Source: Arcuatula senhousia
Taxonomy: Eukaryota > Mollusca > Bivalvia > Mytilida > Mytilidae
NCBI GenBank assembly: GCA_963971305.1
Contig: OZ020304.1
Location: 16,350,103-16,414,102, forward strand
Length of the DNA: 64,000 bases
Direction of reading: 5' to 3'
The position numbers were made by a program, and so were the translations under genes. Of this stretch, positions 60,573 through 64,000 are shown piece after piece (position 1 is the first letter of the stretch; every line of letters begins with the position of its first letter). The notes under the pieces are model-generated. The model saw only the letters and a program-made list of their open reading frames with translations. It made no database searches and had not been told where the DNA came from.

Positions 60573-61620
60573 TAGCTAGTCATTATTCTAGATGGACCTT
60601 AAGATGTGCATGATAACTCCTTGGCTAGTACTATATAATATAGAGTAGTTCGAACTCTCATTTTTCTCTCATAAACGTTTTTTTATGCGGTAGTTGATGG
60701 TAAAGTTAAACGTTTTCTTTATTATGGGCTAATACATAGGTATTCAAATATGTGTCAGCTTATCTCGCAATTTCCCTGTTATTTTGTCAAAATTTGAGTT
60801 ATTTTTTTAAGATTTAAATATATATTTACTCCATGGTCTAAAGCACGGGTTCTGCCTTTGCTTAATTTGTTGTTATAGATTTTGCAATGACCAATAGTTG
60901 CATGTGTGGACTTTTACTCCCTTGCATGGACGCAGTTATTATAAATTGGACCAAGCCCATCTGTAAGGACACAATCAAATCAAAAATATTCAAAATCAAA
61001 ATATAAATCATATATCACCTGTTGAATAGCTATAAGAACGAATTCTTTATAAAAGTCAAACTTATTTATCTCAATTTGTTTGTTTTCTCAGCTGTGGTAT
61101 CGTCAAACAATCGCATAACAAAGCTATTTTGTACATCAGATTCCAAAATAACCACCAAATTGCCGTAGAAAGATGGGCAATGAAGAATGTACTGTCTCCA
61201 CTATCAAAATCTATCAGGTTAATCGACCTGTTTTCACACTTCAGTCTTAAAGTCTGATGAGCTGAATTATGCACCTGGGTGAAAAAGAAAATGGATAAAA
61301 ACGTTCTACATTGATAAAAGTTGACAAAAAATCAACAACCTTTTTATTTGTGATACAGCGATAAAAAATAGAACCCTCTTGTCATTTCATGTTGATAATC
61401 TATCTCAACATGAAAAAATCATTGTGACATTAAAATTGCGTATTCGTTTTGGGGTATCAACATTACACGCAACATTTGCAGAAACCGACCAAATTAAAAC
61501 TACTAGTATCATATATAGCTGATATTGCTTGACGTCAAATTTCAAGCTCTTACGACGGCTTGTCTTATAGATGTTGTTATGTTCTTCCCATTTCTACCCG
61601 TCAAGCTTTCTGAAGGAAAA
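60573..61620. other. Non-coding interval
   Basis: Nothing recognisable is seen. Confidence 0.45.
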
Positions 61621-61639
61621 CGCATGCACATACAAAACA

Positions 61640-61930
61640 AAATGACAACGAAGACAACACTCTACGACGAAACACAAACAATATAACATTAGCATGAATG
61701 AAGTTTGGTTTGGTATGTCCTTTACCTGTCGGGCTAATGCATCCTTTTAGCCATGTCTGTCCGCCCGTACGTCAAGTATTTCACAAATCACATGATAGTG
61801 AGAACTTTAGAACTTAAAACGCGAACACAGACAAAACAGTTGACAACAAAGACAACACTACCCTAAGAAACACAAATTACACAACATAGGCATGAATGAA
61901 GAATGGTTTGATATGTCCTTTTCCTTTCAG
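61640..61930 (+). repeat. Diverged direct duplication, offset about 197 bp
   Basis: TGACAACGAAGACAACACTC, AACACAAACAATATAACAT and GCATGAATGAAG at 61643 onward recur with changes from 61840 (TGACAACAAAGACAACACTA and on), including the following TTTGGTATGTCCTTT-like run. No coding potential is evident. Confidence 0.65.
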
Positions 61931-64000
61931 AAAAAATATTCCTGTTGGATACCAGGGCATTTGTATCCAAAGGACACACTTGCTTTTCTACAATATAAAA
62001 TTCTGTATACATATGTTGTGTGGTCATTGTGTCTACTCGAATGATAATTAAATAGTTTGCTAATAACCAATATGTATAAACAGCACATAAAACAAATCAA
62101 ACTTTATACGCTTAATATCCCCGTCTTTACATAAGCAATCTAAACTGTCAATCACAATCATAACTTACATACATTTTCAGTTATAAACGTAGAAAACGAA
62201 GCTGGATATTGCGTTGATGCGATATGTATCACTACAACAAAAACTAAGAATCCCGCCATGAAAAACGGTATGGAATTCAAAGATTTTGTGTTTCACTGTT
62301 AATAGAGACATTTCAATGCTGCTGGATAGTCAGCTTCAATTAAACGCTTAAAAGATAGACTCTGAACAGATACTTGCCGTAAATTAAATGGGATTGTCGT
62401 AAAATATAAGATTGGATACTTTTCTTTCCTCTCCCAGGCATAAAATTTGTAAAATATTAATGCTGACATGTTAATAGTGCATATAAAAAGATGAAAGGAA
62501 CCAAGATAATGCTTCAAGAAAGCACCTGATATCCCTAATTTCGTTAATGGTTCTTTAATCAATGGTGCTATTCTAGGTGGCATGTATATGCAAAAGCATG
62601 CACTTCTTGTGTTTTAAAACGTTTTGCTACATTATCTTTCGGCTAGTTATGAAGAGAAAAGTTCTTAAAACAGATATTGTCAGTTTAATCTTTGAATAGC
62701 TTCCAGATAAAATCAGTATTCCTTTACAAGGAAATATTATGAAAACAGGGTCTATCTTAAAAAGGGTTAATTTTGGAAATCGTACATAGTTTTCATTGAA
62801 ATACTAAATTCTTTGGCGTATATTGAGACTCTCTTAAACAACGATAACAACAAAGCCTTGACAAAACAATTGCTCCTTAATTATATTTTGACTAAAAAGG
62901 ATTTGAGAATTATCCAAAGGGCAGATAATTCGATTCTCCGTCAATTAGAAACTAATGCAAACTTCCCTATGGGCGTTAATTCAAAAATTAGAGACACTGA
63001 ATACGCATGAAAAATTGTAACAATATTATGTCCATTGAGTTATTTAAAAAGATATTTTCTCGTCCTGGTAACATCAAGGGTTTTTCGATGAAGTTGTGGA
63101 ATTATGAACACGAGTTTATTGTAACGAGTTAATCAAATGTAAACCGATAAAGCTTTTAACGGTAGGGGACAATGTGCTTCATTGCTTTTTAGTCTTACAT
63201 TCTCCGCGGGCATGATACTTGATTTTTCCAAATGTGTAGGTTTAATGATCTAAATCGGTCTAAAGAGAATTTCATACACTGCCAACATGCAAATGTGTCT
63301 ATGTATGATATATTAAAAGTTATCATATTGAATTTGATTTCGAATAATGTACACAGAATCAAATACCCATGTGAATAGGTTTCTAATGCAGCAAATGATG
63401 CGTAAAGCATTCAAAACCGCCTGTCGCAAAAAGTAGATAAATCGATGGCAAAATTATATCTAAAGTTAATTAAAAATTGTTCTTTTTTGTATTTACAAGT
63501 TGTTTTGAGATCCGAAAGAATTCTTTAAATTTCCTGTCCAAGATATTCCGTCATATCATAACAACTGCAGCACGTCAACTGTCCCAGAGCACGGGATTCT
63601 CTTTTTTCTTTTACTCGTCGTTTTAACCGTGTACTCTTGTTTCTTTGTTATCCTAAATGTTTTCTTTCTCTTTTCCTTCAATATGCTCTCTATCCGTAAC
63701 TAACGAAAATCATCAATAAACTCCCAAAATAGATATTCTTTTCAAATGTAAAACTCAAATCTTGAACACCCGTATAGAAAACACAGTTAGTATGCCGACT
63801 CTGTTCAGTTTATCAATCATAATTTTAGCTTTTTTGAAGTTAAATGATGGATATCATTTCTGATTGGATTTTAAAACGGGTACCACTTCGTGCCATATTT
63901 GGAATTAAATATAAGAGCTACCGGAAAATTTTATACATAGTCAAAATAGGAAACAATAATTTCAAAATAAGCGATTATGAGCATGTCAATGAAACGTAGA
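61931..64000. other. Non-coding right flank
   Basis: Open frames at 62299-62583 (-) and 62813-63010 (+) are unrecognised and lack supporting context. No RNA gene or bounded repeat was found. Confidence 0.4.

Noticed and set aside
61240..61270. CTGATGAG at about 61253 as another hammerhead
   Set aside because: There is no GAAA box, stem II or cleavage triplet nearby.
62299..63010. Protein-like frames of 94 codons (-) and 65 codons (+)
   Set aside because: Composition looks coding-like but no family is recognised and the boundaries are arbitrary. Kept as unsupported.

Overview
The window is eukaryotic, AT-rich animal DNA. It carries spliced genes with GT-AG introns, TTAA-target miniature transposons, retroposed SINEs with tetranucleotide tails, hAT-like elements and LINE fragments. 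The two protein-coding genes are Zic/odd-paired family C2H2 zinc-finger transcription factors of bilaterian type. The mixture of short dispersed repeats, (ACTC)n/(AACT)n-tailed SINEs and hammerhead-ribozyme repeats suggests a bivalve mollusc, most likely a marine mussel. That assignment is inference from remembered repeat character, not a database match.

Layout: Zic gene A lies on the + strand at 4101-6288 (two exons, 458 aa). Zic gene B lies on the - strand at 51514-47353 (two exons, 471 aa). The genes are convergent, with stop codons about 41 kb apart. Both are interrupted at the same codon, the Gly of the HTGEKP linker between zinc fingers 3 and 4, in the same phase. They are therefore tandem paralogues from a local duplication that included an inversion. 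I found no other intact protein-coding gene.

The flanks and the 41-kb interval are repeat country. 1.5-3.2 kb: two ultra-short CAGGGAT elements and a 647-bp MITE. 12.8-14.9 kb: a degenerate ~30-bp tandem array with a ~516-bp higher-order duplication and a 157-bp insertion. 15.0-16.5 kb: a hAT-like element. 17.5, 11.9, 41.2, 57.2 and 60.0 kb: SINE copies. 25.1-26.5 kb: a reverse-transcriptase remnant beside three tandem repeats that each hold a type I hammerhead ribozyme motif, with a further, better-preserved hammerhead at 42.66 kb. 26.6-28.8 kb and 32.4-36.0 kb: large segmental tandem arrays. 28.9-29.8 and 37.2-37.4 kb: LINE remnants. 37.57-38.12 kb: a 51-bp minisatellite. Several long hairpins are scattered between.

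How it works together: the two Zic proteins should bind similar GC-rich targets through a nearly identical five-finger domain. Their promoter-proximal regions share a POU octamer-type site and a CCAAT box. The rest of the interval is best read as non-coding DNA heavily remodelled by mobile elements, possibly with embedded Zic enhancers that cannot be recognised without comparative data.
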